DNA of 64,000 nt. It comes from Odontocerum albicorne. Lineage: Eukaryota > Arthropoda > Insecta > Trichoptera > Odontoceridae. Each line of letters opens with the position of its first letter. The stretch's first letter is position 1. Below, in pieces: positions 63,991-64,000 of this stretch. The translations under genes were made by a program, and so were the position numbers. The stretch covers positions 33,941,164 to 34,005,163 of the forward strand of contig OX463847.1 of assembly GCA_949825065.1 (NCBI GenBank), in the 5' to 3' direction. The notes below the pieces were generated by a model that ran no database searches, was not told the origin of the DNA, and saw nothing but the letters and a program-made list of their open reading frames with translations.

Positions 63991-64000
63991 TATTATTTAT

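Overview
The window looks like gene-poor, repeat-rich chromosomal DNA of an arthropod, most likely an insect. It is AT-rich, has no operon-like gene packing, has one 200-N assembly gap, and carries an insect-type transposon mix: Jockey-type and RTE/craniofacial-type LINEs, Penelope-like elements, a mariner with an irritans/cecropia-like transposase N terminus, Tc1/mariner-superfamily elements with a DUF4817-type transposase, a Helitron PIF1 helicase and tRNA-derived SINEs. I cannot name the species. Almost every protein-like stretch I can read is a broken transposon gene. The one segment that looks like a possible host exon is a GC-rich, minus-strand terminal exon near 21.0-21.2 kb, and its protein is unidentified. 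Family names used below (LINE A, B, C, D, R; SINE-1, -2, -3; families F and H) are local labels.

Layout. 0-6 kb: TA-flanked inverted-repeat MITEs, a palindromic mariner (1880-2690) and LINE C 3' ends. 6-16 kb: alternating Penelope tails, LINE C and LINE R 3' ends, a GC-rich local duplication (6453-6795), a candidate solo LTR and a second, trimmed copy of the palindromic mariner (13730-14274). 16-30 kb: SINE-1, several minisatellites (66 bp, 44 bp, and a 376-bp segment), the candidate host exon, a Penelope C-terminal fragment, a candidate LTR and a degenerate LINE endonuclease. 30-34 kb: the best preserved coding sequence, a Jockey-type ORF2 (LINE A, minus strand) inserted into the 3' UTR of LINE B. 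34-43 kb: three internally deleted DUF4817-type elements, SINE-1 copies, a TA-flanked 824-bp DNA transposon and a truncated Helitron. 44-48 kb: a roughly 4-kb foldback-like satellite block whose orientation switches across the N gap. 48-64 kb: LINE D, LINE R with an internal tandem amplification, microsatellite, LINE B, SINEs, a second LINE A copy and a ten-unit tandem array of near-perfect hairpins (59430-60112).

How the parts relate. Nothing here forms a metabolic or regulatory pathway. The logic is that of nested and layered mobile elements. LINEs are mostly 5'-truncated, as target-primed reverse transcription produces. DNA transposons survive mainly as deletion derivatives that would need a transposase from elsewhere. 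SINE heads keep recognisable pol III A and B boxes and would depend on LINE machinery. The most unusual structures are the mariner whose 5' coding half is duplicated in inverted orientation, the hairpin array, the foldback satellite with the gap at its turning point, and the tandem amplification of a piece of LINE reverse-transcriptase coding sequence.
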